Assembly (NCBI RefSeq): GCF_024679095.1
Contig: NC_066516.1
Location: forward strand, 5,372,480-5,436,479
Direction of reading: 5' to 3'
DNA from: Eriocheir sinensis
Taxonomy: Eukaryota; Arthropoda; Malacostraca; Decapoda; Varunidae
DNA length: 64,000 bases
In this document: positions 1 through 16,227 of the stretch, in pieces
How the letters are laid out: every line of letters starts with the position of its first letter
Numbering within the stretch: position 1 is the first letter of the stretch
Made by a program: the position numbers and the translations under genes
Notes under the pieces: generated by a model
What the model saw: only the letters and a program-made list of their open reading frames with translations
What the model was told of the DNA's origin: nothing
Database searches by the model: none

Positions 1-1328
1 GTATATATATTTCTATAGAAATCTACGTTATTTTATGTGTATTCGTATATAGATTTTTAAACAAATTTACGCTTTAATGTGCATTTTGTATATTTTTTCA
101 ATACAAATTTACCTTATTGTACGTGCATTTTGTATATTAATCTTAATACAAATTTAATTATTCTATGTGTATTTTTGTATATGTATTTTTAAAAAAATAT
201 GCTTTATGTTATGGGTATTTTACATCTTTATTTTCATACAAAATTACATTATTTTATTGATATTCTGTGTATTTATTTTGATACGATTTTACATTATTCT
301 ATGTGTATTTTGTATATATTTTTCATTTAATTTAGCTTATTTTATGTGTATTTTGTATATCTATTTATTTTAATACAAAATCAAATATTTTATGTTTTTT
401 CGTATATATATTTTTATAAAAAATGCGTTATTTTATGGGTATTTTGCATCTTAATTTTCATACAAATTTACATTATTTTATTAATATTTTCTGTATTTAT
501 TTTGATACGATTTTACATTATTTTATTTGTGTTTAGCATATATATTTTTTATACATATTTACATTATTTAATGTTTTTTATATATATATTTGATACAAAT
601 TTACATTATTTTAAGTCTATATGTTTATATATTTTCATTCAAATTTACATTATTTTCTGTGTATTTTGTATATGTATTTCATTTCAAATTTACCTAATTT
701 TATATGTTTTTTGTATATTTATTTTCATACAAGTTTAAATTATTTTTGTGTATTTTTGTTTATAGTTTTATACAAATTTAGGTTATTTTATGTGTATTTT
801 GTATATCTTTTTTCATACAAATACACATTCTTTTCATGATATTTTGTTTATTTTCTTTTGACACGAATTAACATTATTTAATGTGTATTTTGTATATATA
901 TTTTTATACGTATTTACATTATTTCAAGTGTATTTTGTATATATATTTCTATAGAAATCTGCGTTATTTTATGTGTATTCGTATATATATTTTGAAACAA
1001 ATTTACATTGTTTTATGTGTATTTTGCATATTTTTTCAATACAAATTTACCTTATTGTATGTGCATTTTGTATATTAATTTTAATAGAAATTTGATCAAT
1101 CTATGTGTATTTTTGTATATGTATTTTTATATAAATATGCTTTTTTTTATGGGTATTTTGCATCTTTATTTTCATACAAATTTACACTATTTTATTGATA
1201 TTCTGTGTATTTATTTTAATATGATTTTACATTATTCTATGTGTATTTTGCATATATATTTTATATAAAATGTATTTGTTTTCATTTCATACAAATCTAC
1301 ATTATTTTAAGTATTTTTTGTACATGTA
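1..1328 (+). repeat. 45-bp AT satellite, block 1 (sense)
   Basis: Tandem 44-46 bp monomers read in the sense direction. They begin 'tatgtgtattttgtatat', pass through a TATATATA core, and end 'catacaaatttacattat'. Variant monomers can be told apart by their second half: tatagaaatctacg, tgaaacaaatttac, aatacaaatttacctta, ataaaaatatgcttt, atacgattttac. Positions 346-1130 recur almost unchanged at 9403-10187 (offset about 9057). The left end is cut by the window. There is no gene. Confidence 0.88.
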
Positions 1329-2376
1329 TACATATAAAATATTTAAATTTGTATTGAAATAAATATACAAAATGCACATACAATAAAGTAAACTTCTATT
1401 GAAAGAGATATGCAAAAATACATATAAAACAATGTAAATTTGTTTCAAAACATATATACGAATACACATAAAATAACGTAGATTTCTATAAAAATATATA
1501 TACAAAATACACATAAAATTAAGTAAATACGTATAAAAAAATGTAAACAAAATACACATAAAATAATGTAAACTCGAAACAAAATAAATAAACAAAATAC
1601 CAATAAAAGAATGTGTATTTGTATTAATACAAATGTACAAAATACACATACAAAATAAACATAAAATAAAGTAAATTTGTAATGAAATATATGTACAAAA
1701 TACACATAAAATAATGTAAATTTATATGAAAATATATATACAAATACACATAAAATACCATGAATTTGTATAAAATTATATATTCAAAATAAATATTAAA
1801 TAATGTTAATGCGTATAAAAATATATATACAAAGTACATATAAAATAATGTAAATTCGTATCAATATAAATCAACAAAATACCAATAAAATAATATATAT
1901 TTAAATGAAAACAGATTTACAAAATACACATAACATAACTAAAATTTGTATTGAAATATATACAAAAATACATAAAAATAATTTGTGTTTGTATGAAAAT
2001 AGATTTTCAAAATACATATAAAACTAGGTAAATTTCTTTTGAAATATATATACAAAATACCAATAAAATATTGTAAATTTGTGTCAAAATATATAAACAA
2101 ATACACATAAAATAACTTAAAATAACGTAAATATGTATCAAATATATATACAAAAAACACATTAAATAATGTAAATATGTATAAAAAAATATATACAAAA
2201 AATAAATAAAATAATGAAAAAATCGTATCAAAATAAATACAGAAAATATTAATAAAATAATGTAAATTTGTATGAAAATTAAGATGCAAAATACCCATAA
2301 AATAACGCATTTTTTATAAAAATATATATACGAAAAAACATAAAATATTTGATTTTGTATTAAAATAAATAGATAT
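1329..2376 (-). repeat. 45-bp AT satellite, block 2 (inverted)
   Basis: The same monomer family in reverse complement ('ataatgtaaatttgtat', then 'acaaaatacacataaa'). The variant series at 1560-1860, marked by gaaacaaaataaataaac followed by tacaaaataaacataaa, is the inverse of 11250-11480 and also occurs near 25100-25400 and 26450-26710. Orientation flips back at about 2377, in 'ataaatagatatacattc'. Confidence 0.85.
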
Positions 2377-3326
2377 ACATTCTTTTGCTGGTATTTTGCT
2401 TATTTATTTTGTTTTGAATTTACATTATTTTATGTGTATTTTCTTTACATTTTTTTATACGTATTTACTTAATTTTATGTATATTTTGTATATATATTTT
2501 TATAGAAATCTACGTTATTTTATGTGTATTCGTATATATATTTTGAAACAAATTTACATTATTTTATATGTATTTTTGCATATTTCTTTCAATAGAAGTT
2601 TACCTTATTGTATGTGCATTTTGTATATTTATTTCAATACAAATTTAAATATTTTATGTGTATTTTGGTGTATATGTTTTTATAAGAAATGCGCTATTTG
2701 ATGGGAATTTTGCATCTTTATTTTCATACAAATTTACATTATTTTATTAATATTCGGTGTATTTATTTTGATACGATTTTACATTATTCTGTTTGTTTTT
2801 TGTATATATTTTCTTTTATACATATTTACATTATTTAAATGTATCTTGCATATATATTACATACAAATTTATTATCTATTATTTATTTTCATACAAATAC
2901 ACATTCTTTTCATGATATTTTGTTTATTTATTTTCTCACGAATTTACATTACTTAATATGTATTTTATATATATATTTTTTATACGTATTTACATAATTT
3001 CATGTGTATTTTGTATATATAATTCTACAAAAATCTACGTTATTTTATGTGTATTCGTATATATATTTTGAAACAAATTTACACTGTTTTATTTGTATTT
3101 TGCGTTTTTTTTTCAATTCAAATTTACCTTATTGTATGTGTGCATTTTGTATATTAATTTTAATACAATTTTAATTATTCTATGTGTATTTTTGTATATG
3201 TATTTAAAAAAAAAAGATATGTTTTATCTTATGGGTATTTTGCATCTTTATTTTCATACAAATTTAAATTATTTTATTGATATTTTGTGTACTTATTTTG
3301 ATACGATTTTACATTATTCTATGTAT
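2377..3326 (+). repeat. 45-bp AT satellite, block 3 (sense)
   Basis: A sense block of about 0.95 kb that is paralogous to 11400-12441 and 38304-39415. It contains the monomer pair with 'ttattatctattatttatt' near 2870. At 2970-2990 it keeps a short tatatatat core at the place where the two paralogues carry 120-bp and 214-bp (TA)n tracts. It ends at the shared junction motif 'cattattctatgtataac'. Confidence 0.85.

Positions 3327-4438
<1,112 letters not shown>

Positions 4439-4521
<83 letters not shown>
4439..4521. repeat. (TA)n tract at the SINE 3' tail
   Basis: About 41 AT dinucleotides lying directly against an 11-nt T run (4522-4532). That run is the poly-A tail of the minus-strand SINE. 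The left neighbour is a satellite monomer broken within its 'gatttct' to TATATA segment. Confidence 0.95.
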
Positions 4522-4530
<9 letters not shown>

Positions 4531-4567
4531 TTACGTTGTTGCCTATTGCGCCGGTAGGCATCTTCCC

Positions 4568-4625
4568 GGTGGGGCCTGATGGTCGGCCCAAGGCTTCTTC
4601 CAGGTGGGGCCTGATGGTCGGCCCA
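4568..4625. repeat. Two-copy 35-bp direct repeat in the SINE body
   Basis: A 23-bp sequence beginning ggtggggcctgatggtc occurs at 4568-4590 and again at 4603-4625, separated by 12 bp. Each copy contains GGCC near both ends. It may be a sequence duplication inside the 3' part of this SINE, or a constant feature of the family; one copy cannot decide. Confidence 0.85.
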
Positions 4626-4805
4626 GCCCGTTCTGGCGCAGGCGAGTGTTTATAGTGGCGCCATCTTGCATTGGCCCATGCTGCCCCCCGGAACTCGTTC
4701 TTGATTCGCTTGGACGACTTCCTCTAGAGTCCGGGTTGATGGGTGGTCTTCAGGACAGCATGTGGGTAGTTTTAAGCCACTCGGCGGTGACTGAAAAATC
4801 CGAGT

Positions 4806-4881
4806 GGTAGCGTGAGGATTCGAACCCGCGTCGTCCATCACGCGGTGAATGTGAGCCCAGTACGCTACCACCTACGCCACC
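4806..4881 (-). other. tRNA-like head of the SINE (RNA polymerase III promoter)
   Basis: 76 nt on the minus strand. The two ends form a 7-bp acceptor-like stem (GGTGGCG with CGCTACC, one G-T pair). An A-box-like segment (TAGGTGGTAGCG) follows, and a B box matches well (GGGTTCGAATCC, containing the TTCGAAT T-loop). The T stem is poor: two of its five pairs are mismatched. This fits a decayed tRNA promoter in a retroposon better than a working tRNA gene. Confidence 0.72.
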
Positions 4882-4890
4882 GCCTACCCT

Positions 4891-5380
4891 AAATTATACA
4901 AACAAAATACACATAAAATAAAGTAAATACGTATAAAAAAATGTATACAAAAAACACATAAAATAATGTAAATTCATATCAAAATAAATAAACAAAATAC
5001 CAAAAAAAGAATGTGTATTTGTATAAATATAAATATACAAAATACACATAAAATAACGTAAATTTATATAAAACTATATACAAAAATACACAGACGTAAT
5101 TAAATTTGTATGAAAATATATACAAAATACACACAAAATAAGCTAAATTTGAATTGAAATATATATACAAAATACATGAAATAAAGTAAATTTGTATCAA
5201 AATATTTATACAAATACACATATAATAATAATAATTTGTATGAAAATATATAAACAAAATACACATTAAATTATGAAAATACGTATAAAAAAAGATGTAC
5301 AAAATACACATATAATCATGTAATTCGTATCAAAATAAATAAACAAAATACCAATAAAATAATATAAATTTGTATGAGTA
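4891..5380 (-). repeat. 45-bp AT satellite, block 5 (inverted)
   Basis: Continues block 4 beyond the SINE. The broken monomer resumes at 'aattatacaaacaaaatac'. The right junction at about 5380 has the motif 'gagtaaacgtgtatgttgc', which appears in reverse complement at about 27325, so this junction was copied in inverted form. Confidence 0.84.
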
Positions 5381-7200
5381 AACGTGTATGTTGCATATTT
5401 TTTCAATACAAATTTACCAATTTATATACGCATTTTGTATATTAATTTTAATATATGTGTATTTGAATATATATTTTGATACAAATTTACATTATTTTAT
5501 GTATTTTCTATATTTATTTCAATTCAAATTTAGCTTATTTTATGTTTGTTTTGTATATATATTTTCATACAAATTTAATTATTTTTGTTTATTTTTGTAT
5601 ATAGTTTTATACAATTTTACGTTATTTTATGTGTATTTTGTATATTTATATTTATACAAGTAAACATTCTTTTATTGGCATTTAGTTTATTTATTTTGAT
5701 ACGAGTTTACATTATTTTATGTGTATTTTGTATACATTTTCTTATACGTTTTTACTTCATTTTATGTGTATTTTGTATATATATTTTTATAGAAATCTAC
5801 GTTATTTTATGTGTATTCGTATATATATTTTGAAACAAATTTACATCGTTTTATGTGTATTTTGCATATCTATTTCAATACAAATTTACCTTATTGAATG
5901 TGCATTTTGTATATTTATTGTAATACAAATTTAAATATTTTATGTGTATTTTGGTACATATATTTTCATAAAACATGCGTTGTTTTATGGATATTTTGCG
6001 TCTTTATTTTCATACAAATTTACATTATTTTATTAATATTCTGTGTATTTATTTTGATACTATTTTACATTATTCTATTTGTGTTTTGTATATATTTTTT
6101 TTATACATATGTACATTATTTAAAGTGTATTTTCTATATATATTTCATACAAATTTACGTTATTTTAAGTGTATTTGTTTATATATTTTCATTCAAAATT
6201 ACATTACTTTATGTGTATTTTGTATATGTATTTCAATAGAAATTCAACTAGTTTTATGTGTATTTTGTATATATATTTCTATACAAATTTAAATTATTTT
6301 TTGTATTTTTTTAATAGAGTTTTATACAAATTTACAATATTTTATGTGTATTTTGTATATCTATTTTCATACAAATACACATTCTTTTATTGATATTTTG
6401 TTTATTTATCTTGATGCGAATTTATATTATTAAATTTTAATGTGTATTGTGTATATATTTTTTTGTACGTATTTACGTCATTTCATGTGTATTTTTTATA
6501 TATATTTCTATATAAATATACGTTATTTTATGTGTATTCGTATATATATTTTGAAACAAATATACATTGTTTTATGTTCATTTTGTATATTTTTTCAATA
6601 CAAATTTCCCTTATTGTACGTTCATTTTGTATATTAATTTTAATACAAATTTAATTATTCTATGTGTATTCTTGTATATGTATTTTTAAAAAAATATGCT
6701 TTATTTTATGGGTATTTTGCACCTTTATTTTCATACAAAATTACATTTTTCATTGATATTCTGTGTATTTATTTTGATTCGATTTTACATTATTCTATGT
6801 ATATTTTGTATATCTATTTTATACAAATGTACGTTATTTTATGTGAATATGTTTTCTTTTCATACAAATTTACATTATTTTATGTGTATTTTGTACATGT
6901 ATTTAAATACAAATTTAACTAATTATATGTGTATTTTGTATATCTATTTTCATACAAATTGAAATTTATTTTTTTGTTTTTTTGTATATATTTTTATTCA
7001 AATTTTCCTAATTTTATGTGTATTTTGTATATTTATTTTCCTACAAATATACGTTCTTTTATCGGAATTTTGTTTATTTATTTTGATACGAATTTTCATT
7101 TTTTTAGGTGTATTTGATATATATATTTTTATACTTATTTACATAATTTTATATGTATTTTGAATATATATTTTCATAGAAATTTACTCTATATGTATAT
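5381..7200 (+). repeat. 45-bp AT satellite, block 6 (sense)
   Basis: A sense block of about 1.8 kb. It is collinear with about 45180-47004 (offset about 39.8 kb), including the unusual 'acaagtaaacattc' monomer (5663 and 45475) and the right-hand stop at 'gaaatttactctatatgta'. It is one of the longest-distance direct duplications in the window. Confidence 0.85.
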
Positions 7201-9105
7201 AAAAAAAACACAAAAATAATTTAAATTTGTATGAAAATAAATATACAAAATACACAGAAAATTAGGTAAATTTGTATTGAAATACATATATATAATACAC
7301 TTAAAATAATGTAAATTTCAATGAAATTATATAAACAAATACACTTAAAATGACGTTAATTTGTATATAATATATATAAAAAATACACTTTAAATAATGA
7401 AAATATGTATAAAAAAATATATACAAAACACAAATAGTATAATATAAAATCGTATCAAAATATATACACAGAATATTAATAAAATAATGTACAATTGTAT
7501 GAAAACTAAGATGCAAAATACCTATAAAATAACGCATTTTTTATAAAATTATATATACCAAAATACACATAAAATATTTGAATTTGTTTTAAAATAAATA
7601 TATAAAATGCACATACGATAAGGTAAATTTGTCTTGAAATAGATATGCAAAAATCATATAAAACAATGTAAATTTGTTTCAAAATATATATACGAATACA
7701 TATAAAATAACGTAGATTTCTATAAATATATATATACAAAATACAAATAAAATTAAGTAAATACGAATAAAAAATGTATACAAAATACACATAAAATAAT
7801 GTAAATTCGTATAAATATAAATAAAGAAAATACCAATAAGAGAATGTGTATTTGTATAAATATAAATATACAAAATGCATAATATAACGTAAATTTGTAT
7901 AAAACTATATACAAAAATACACAGAAGTAATTAAATTTCCATGAAAATAGATATACAAAATGCACACAAAATAATCTAAATTTGAATTGAAATATATATA
8001 GAAAATCCATAAAATAAAGTAAATTCGTTTCAAAATATTTTTAACAAATACACATATAATAACGTAAATTTGTAAAAAAAAATATATAAAGAAAATACAC
8101 ATTAAGTAATGTAAATACGTATAAAAAAATATTTACAAAATACATTCGTATCAAAATAAATAAACAAAAAACTAATTAAATAATGTAAATTTGTATGAGA
8201 AAACATATACAAAATACACATAAAATAACGTTTTAAGTTTCTATAAAAATATATGTACAAAAATGCACATAAAATTAGTTTGCATAAAAAAATATATACA
8301 AAACACACATTAGATAATGTAAATGAGTATAAAAATATGTATACAAAATACCTATGAAATAATCTAAATTCGTATCGAGTTAAATTAAGAAAATAACAAT
8401 AAAATAATGTAATTTTGGATGAAAATATATATAGAAAACACACATAAAATAACCTAAATACAAATACAAATATACACATTAAATAATTTAAAATTAAATG
8501 AAATAAATATACAAAATAAACATAAAATAAGGTAAATTTGTAATAAAATATATGTATGAATACACATAAAATAATATAAATTTGTATGAAAATATATATA
8601 CAAATACACATAAAATAACATGAATTTGTATAAAATTTGTTTCAAAATATATACGAATACACACAATAAAACAACGTAAATTTTTATGAAAATGTATATA
8701 TAAAATACACATTAAATAATTTAAATACGTAGAAAAATATATATACAAAATACACATAAAATAATGTAAATTCGTAAAAAATTAAATACACAAAATTCCA
8801 ATAAAAGAATGTATATTTGTAGGAAAATATATATAAAAAAACAAATAAAATAACTAAAATTTGTATAAAAATATATACAAAAATACACAAAAATAATTTA
8901 AATTTGTTTGAAAATAGATATGCAAAATACACATAAAGTTAGGCAAATTTGTATTGAAATACATATACAAAGCTCACATAAAATAATGTAAATTTGTATG
9001 AAAATATATAAACAAATACATATAAAATCACGCAAATTTGTATAAAATATATATATACAAAATATACATTAAATATTTTAAATATGTATAAAAATATATT
9101 ATATT
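7201..9105 (-). repeat. 45-bp AT satellite, block 7 (inverted)
   Basis: An inverted block of about 1.9 kb. The part 8450-9105 recurs, same orientation, at about 16850-17510 and 25850-26340, and in reverse at 35144-35810. It includes a distinctive truncated stretch with 'cacacaataaaacaacg' near 8662. It ends at junction J1, shared with about 17510 and about 35143. Confidence 0.85.
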
Positions 9106-10192
9106 ATATATATTTTTATTGATATTTGCGTTATTTATGTGTATTTTGTATATGTTTTCTCATAGAAATTTACATTATTTTATTGGTATTTTGTCTATTT
9201 ATTTTCATACGAATTACATGATTATTTGTGTATTTTTACATTTTTTTTATACGTATTTACATTATTTAATGTGTATTTTGTTTATATATTTTTATACAAA
9301 TTTACGTTATTATATGTGTATTTGTATAGGTATTTTGATACAAATTTACATTATTTTATGTATTTTGTATATATATCTTAATTCAAATTTAGCTTATTTT
9401 ATGTGTATTTTGTATATCTATTTATTTTAATACAAAATCAAATATTTTATGTTTTTTCGTATATATATTTTTATAAAAAATGCGTTATTTTATGGGTATT
9501 TTGCATCTTAATTTTCATACAAATTTACATTATTTTATTAATATTTTCTGTATTTATTTTGATACGATTTTACATTATTTTATTTGTGTTTTGTATATAT
9601 TTTTTTATACATATTTACATTATTTAATGTGTTTTTTGTATATATATTTAATACAAATTTACGGTATTTTAAGTCTATATGTTTATATATTTTCTTTCAA
9701 ATTTACATTATTTTATGTGTATTTTGTATATGTATTTCAATACAAATTTACCTAATTTTATATGTTTTTTGTATATTTATTTTCATACAAGTTTAAATTA
9801 TTTTTGTGTATTTTTGTTTATAGTTTTATACAAATTTAGGTTATTTTATGTGTATTTTGTATATCTATTTTCATACAAATACACATTCTTTTCATGATAT
9901 TTTGTTTATTTATTTTGACACGAATTAACCTTATTTAATGTGTATTTTGTATATATATTTTTATACGTATTTACATTATTTCAATTGTATTTTGTATATA
10001 TATTTCTATAGAAATCTGCGTTCTTTTATGTGTATTCGTATATATATTTTGAAACAAATTTACATTGTTTTATGTGTATTTTGCATATTTTTTCAATACA
10101 AATTTACCTTATTGTATGTGTATTTTGTATATTAATTTTAATACAAATTTGATTAAACTATGTGTATTTTTGTATATGTTTTTTTATAAAAA
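9106..10192 (+). repeat. 45-bp AT satellite, block 8 (sense)
   Basis: Starts at junction J1. Positions 9403-10187 duplicate 346-1130. The first 280 bp (9119-9400) match 17524-17800 and, inverted, 31800-32070 and 34850-35126. It ends abruptly within a monomer at about 10192. Confidence 0.85.
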
Positions 10193-10318
10193 TAGGTAAT
10201 TAGTTAAATTTGTATTTAAATACATGTACAAAATACACATAAAATAATGTAAATTTGTATGAAATGAAAACAAATTCACATAAAATAACGTACATTTGTA
10301 TAAAATAGATATACAAAA
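10193..10318 (-). repeat. 45-bp AT satellite, block 9 (short inverted patch)
   Basis: About 2.8 inverted monomers between two sense blocks. It carries the 'gtatttaaatacatgtac' variant that is otherwise found as a neighbour of the 'gaaatgaaaacaaat' variant at 30800-30860 and 33845-33915. A patch this short is easier to explain by local inversion or fold-back than by a large inversion. Confidence 0.8.
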
Positions 10319-12441
<2,123 letters not shown>

Positions 12442-12535
12442 TAACAAAAATAAATACAGAATGCACAAAAACAGATATGCAAAATACATATAAACAATGT
12501 AAATTTGTTTCAAAATATATATACGAATACACATG
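12442..12535 (-). repeat. 45-bp AT satellite, block 11 (short inverted patch)
   Basis: Two inverted monomers (tatgcaaaatacatataaac and the tgaaacaaatttac variant, reversed). They match the start of the longer inverted blocks at 3327 and 39416. Here the inverted tract is cut off after about 95 bp and sense sequence resumes at 'catgggtattttgaatc'. Confidence 0.8.
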
Positions 12536-15500
12536 ACATGGGTATTTTGAATCTTAATTTTCATACAAATTTACATTATTTTATTAATATTTTCTGTATT
12601 TATTTTGATGCGATTTTACATTATTTTATTTTTGTTTTGTATATATTTTTTTATACATATTTACATTATTTAAAGTGTTTTTGATATATATATTTGATAC
12701 AAATTTACGTTATTTTAAGTCTATATGTTTATATATTTTCATTCAAATTTACATTATTTTGTGTGTATTTTGTATATGTATTTCAATACAAATTTACCTA
12801 ATTTTATGTTTTTTATATATTTATTTTCATACAAGTTTAAATTATTTTGTTTATTTTTGTATATAGTTTTATACAAATTTAGGTTATTTTATGTGTATTT
12901 TGTATATCTATTTTCATACAAATACACATTCTTTTCATGATATTTTTTTTATTTATTTGACACGAATTAACCTTATTTAATGTGTATTTTGTATATATAT
13001 TTTTATACGTATTTACATTATTTCAAGTGTATTTTGTATATATATTTCTATAGAAATCTACGTTATTTTATGTGTATTCGTATATATATATTGAAATAAA
13101 TTTACATTGTTTTATGTGTATTTTGCATATTTTTTTAATACAAATTTACCTTATTGTATGTGCATTTTGTATATTAATTTTAATACAAATTTAATTAATC
13201 TATGTGTATTTTTGTGTATGTATTTTTATAAAAATATGCTTTATTTTATGGGTATTTTGCATCTTTATTTTCATACAAATTTACATTATTTTATTGATAT
13301 TCTGTGTATTTATTTGGTATGATTTTACATTATTCTATGTGCATTTTGTATATATATTTTATATAAAATGTATTTGTTTTCATTTCATACAAATCTACAT
13401 TATTTTATGTGTTTTTTGTACATGTATTTAAATACAAATTTAACTAGTTATATGTGTATTTTGTATATCTATTTTGTATGTATATTTTCATAGAAATTTT
13501 CTCTATTTTATGAGTATTCGTATATATATTTTGATACAAATTTACATTATTGATGTGTATTTTGCATATCTATTTCAATACAAATTATCTTAATTGTACG
13601 TGCATTTTGTATATTTATTTTAATACAAATTTAATTATTTTATATGTATTTTTGTATATATATTTTTATGCAAATATGCGTTATTATATGGATATTTTGC
13701 AGCTTTATTTTCATACAAATTTACATTATTTTATTGATATTCTCTTTATTTATTTTTATACGATTTAACATTATTCTATGTGTATTTTGTATATATTTTT
13801 TTTACATATTTACATTATTTAAGGTTTATTTTGTATATATATTTTATCCAAATTTACATTATTTTATGTGTATTTCTTTATATATTTTTATACAAATTTT
13901 CATTATTTTATGTGTATTTTGTATATACTTTTTCATAAAAAAATTACGTTATTTTATTGTGTGTATTCGTATATATTTTGATACAAATTTTATAGAAATT
14001 CATGTTATTTAATGTGTATTTGTATATATATTTTCATACAAATTTATATTATTTTATGTGTATTTTTTCATATATTTCATTACAAATTTACCTTATTTTA
14101 TGTTTATTTTGTATATTTGTATTTGTATATTGAAACAAATTTACATTATTTTATATGTATTTTGCATATCTATTTCAATACAATTTTACCTTATTGTATG
14201 TGCATTTTGTATATTTATTTTGATACAAATTCAAATATTTTATGTGTATTTTGGTATCAATAATTTTATAAAAAATGCGTTATTTTATAGGTATTTTGCA
14301 TCTTAATTTTCATACAAATCTACATTATTTTATTAATATTCTGTGTATATATTTTGATACGATTTTACATTATTCTATTTGTGTTTTGTATATATTTTTT
14401 TATACATATTTACATTATTTAATGTGTATTTTGTATATATATTTCATACAAATTTACGTTATTATATGTGTATTTGTTTATATATTTTCTTTCAAATTTA
14501 CATTATTTTATGTGTATTTTGTATATATATTTCAATAGAAATTAACCTAATTTTATGTGTATTTTGTATATTTCTTTTCATAGAAATTTAAATTATTTAT
14601 GTGCTTATTTTATCTGTATTTTGTATATCTATTTTCATACGAATTTAATTACTTCTCTGTATTTTTGTATATAGTTTTATACAAATTTACGTTATTTTAT
14701 GTGTATTTTGTATATTTATATTTATACAAATACACATTCTTTTATTGGTATTTTGTTTATTTATTTAATACAAATTTAGGTTATTTTATGTACGCATTTA
14801 CATTATTTAATGTGTGTTTTGTATATATATTTTTATCCAAAGTTAATTTATTTTACGTTCATTTTTGGACATATATTTTTATAGAAATTAGCGTTATTTT
14901 ATATGTATTTGTATATGTTTTCTCATACAAATTTACATTATTTTATTGCTATTTTGTTTATTTAGTTTGATACGAATTACATGATTATATGTGTATTTTG
15001 TACATATTTTTTATACGTATTTACATTACTTAATGTGAATTTTGTTTATATATTTTTAAACAAATTTACGTTATTATATGTATTTTTATAAATATTTTGA
15101 TACAAATTAACATTATTTTATGTATTTTGTATATACATTTCAATTCAAATTTAGCTTATTTTATCTGTATTTTGTATATCTATTTTCATACGAATTTAAT
15201 TACTTCTCTGTATTTTTGTATATAGTTTTATACAAATTTACGTTATTTTATGTGTATTTTGTATATTTATATTTATACAAATACACATTCTTTTATTGGT
15301 ATTTTGTTTATTTATTTTGATACGTATTTACATTATTTTATGTGTATTTTGTATACAATTTTTTATAGGTATTTACTTCATTTTACGTGTATTTTGTATA
15401 AATATTTTTATACAAATCTACATTATTTTATGTGTATTCGTATATATATTTTGAAACAAATTTACATTGTTTTATATGTATTTTGCATATCAATTTCAAT

Positions 15501-16227
15501 ACAGATTTACCTTATTGTATGTGTATTTTGTATATTTATTTTAATACAAATAAATTTTTTTATGTGTATTTTTGTATATATATTTTATGGGTATTTTGCT
15601 TCTTTATTTTCATACAAATTTACATTATTTTATTAATATTCTGTGTATTTATTTTGATACGATTTTACATTATTCTATTTGTGTTTAATATATATTTTTT
15701 TATACAAATTTACGTTATTTTAAGTGTATGTGTTTATGTATTTTCATTTAAATTTACAGTATTTTATGTGTATTTTGTATATGTATTTCAATACAAATTT
15801 ACCTAATTTTATGTGTATTTTGTATATTTATTTTCATACAAATTTAAATTATTTTTGTGTATTTTTGTATATAGTTTTATACAAATTTATGTTATCTTAT
15901 GTTTATTTTGTATATTTATTTTCATACAAATACACATTCTTTTATTGACATTTTGTTTATTTATTTTGACGCGAGTTTACATTATTTAATGTGTATTTTG
16001 TATATATATTTTTATACGTATTTACATCCTTTCATGTGTATTTTGTATATTTATAAAAAAATGCGTTATTTTATGGGTATTTTGCATCTTTATTTTCATA
16101 CAAATTTACATTATTTTATTTACATTCTGTGTATTTATTTTAATACGATTTTACATTATTCTATTTGTGTTTTGTATATATATTTTTTATTAATATTTAC
16201 ATTATTTAATGAGAATTTTTTATATAT
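12536..16227 (+). repeat. 45-bp AT satellite, block 12 (sense, 3.7 kb)
   Basis: A long sense block. The first 0.8 kb is another copy of the 430-1270 segment. From about 13550 to 16100 it is collinear with about 18907-21900, so it is half of a direct duplication with internal indels. At 15575-15595 it carries an unexpanded tatatatat core in exactly the context that holds a (TA)n tract at 21290. A segment around 14275-15340 recurs at 20130-21050 and 50157-51060. Confidence 0.86.

Larger units (their letters stand above)
4522..4890 (-). mobile_element. tRNA-derived SINE (minus strand)
   Basis: The only non-satellite island in the first 55 kb, and much richer in G and C. Read on the minus strand it has three parts. 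The 5' part is a tRNA-like head (4806-4881). The middle is a unique body of about 180 bp. The 3' part holds a 23-bp direct repeat (plus strand 4568-4590 and 4603-4625, 35 bp apart), ending in an A run (T run 4522-4532). A tRNA head, an unrelated body and an A-rich tail define a SINE; such elements are copied by LINE machinery. It is inserted inside a satellite monomer. A target-site duplication cannot be resolved because both flanks are AT repeats. The family was not identified by name. Confidence 0.78.

Noticed and set aside
4604..4871. Overlapping open frames on both strands within the GC-rich island
   Set aside because: They lie inside a tRNA-headed SINE, overlap on opposite strands and have no domain.
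4806..4881. A functional tRNA gene
   Set aside because: B box and acceptor stem are good, but the T stem is broken and the sequence continues into a SINE body with an A tail.
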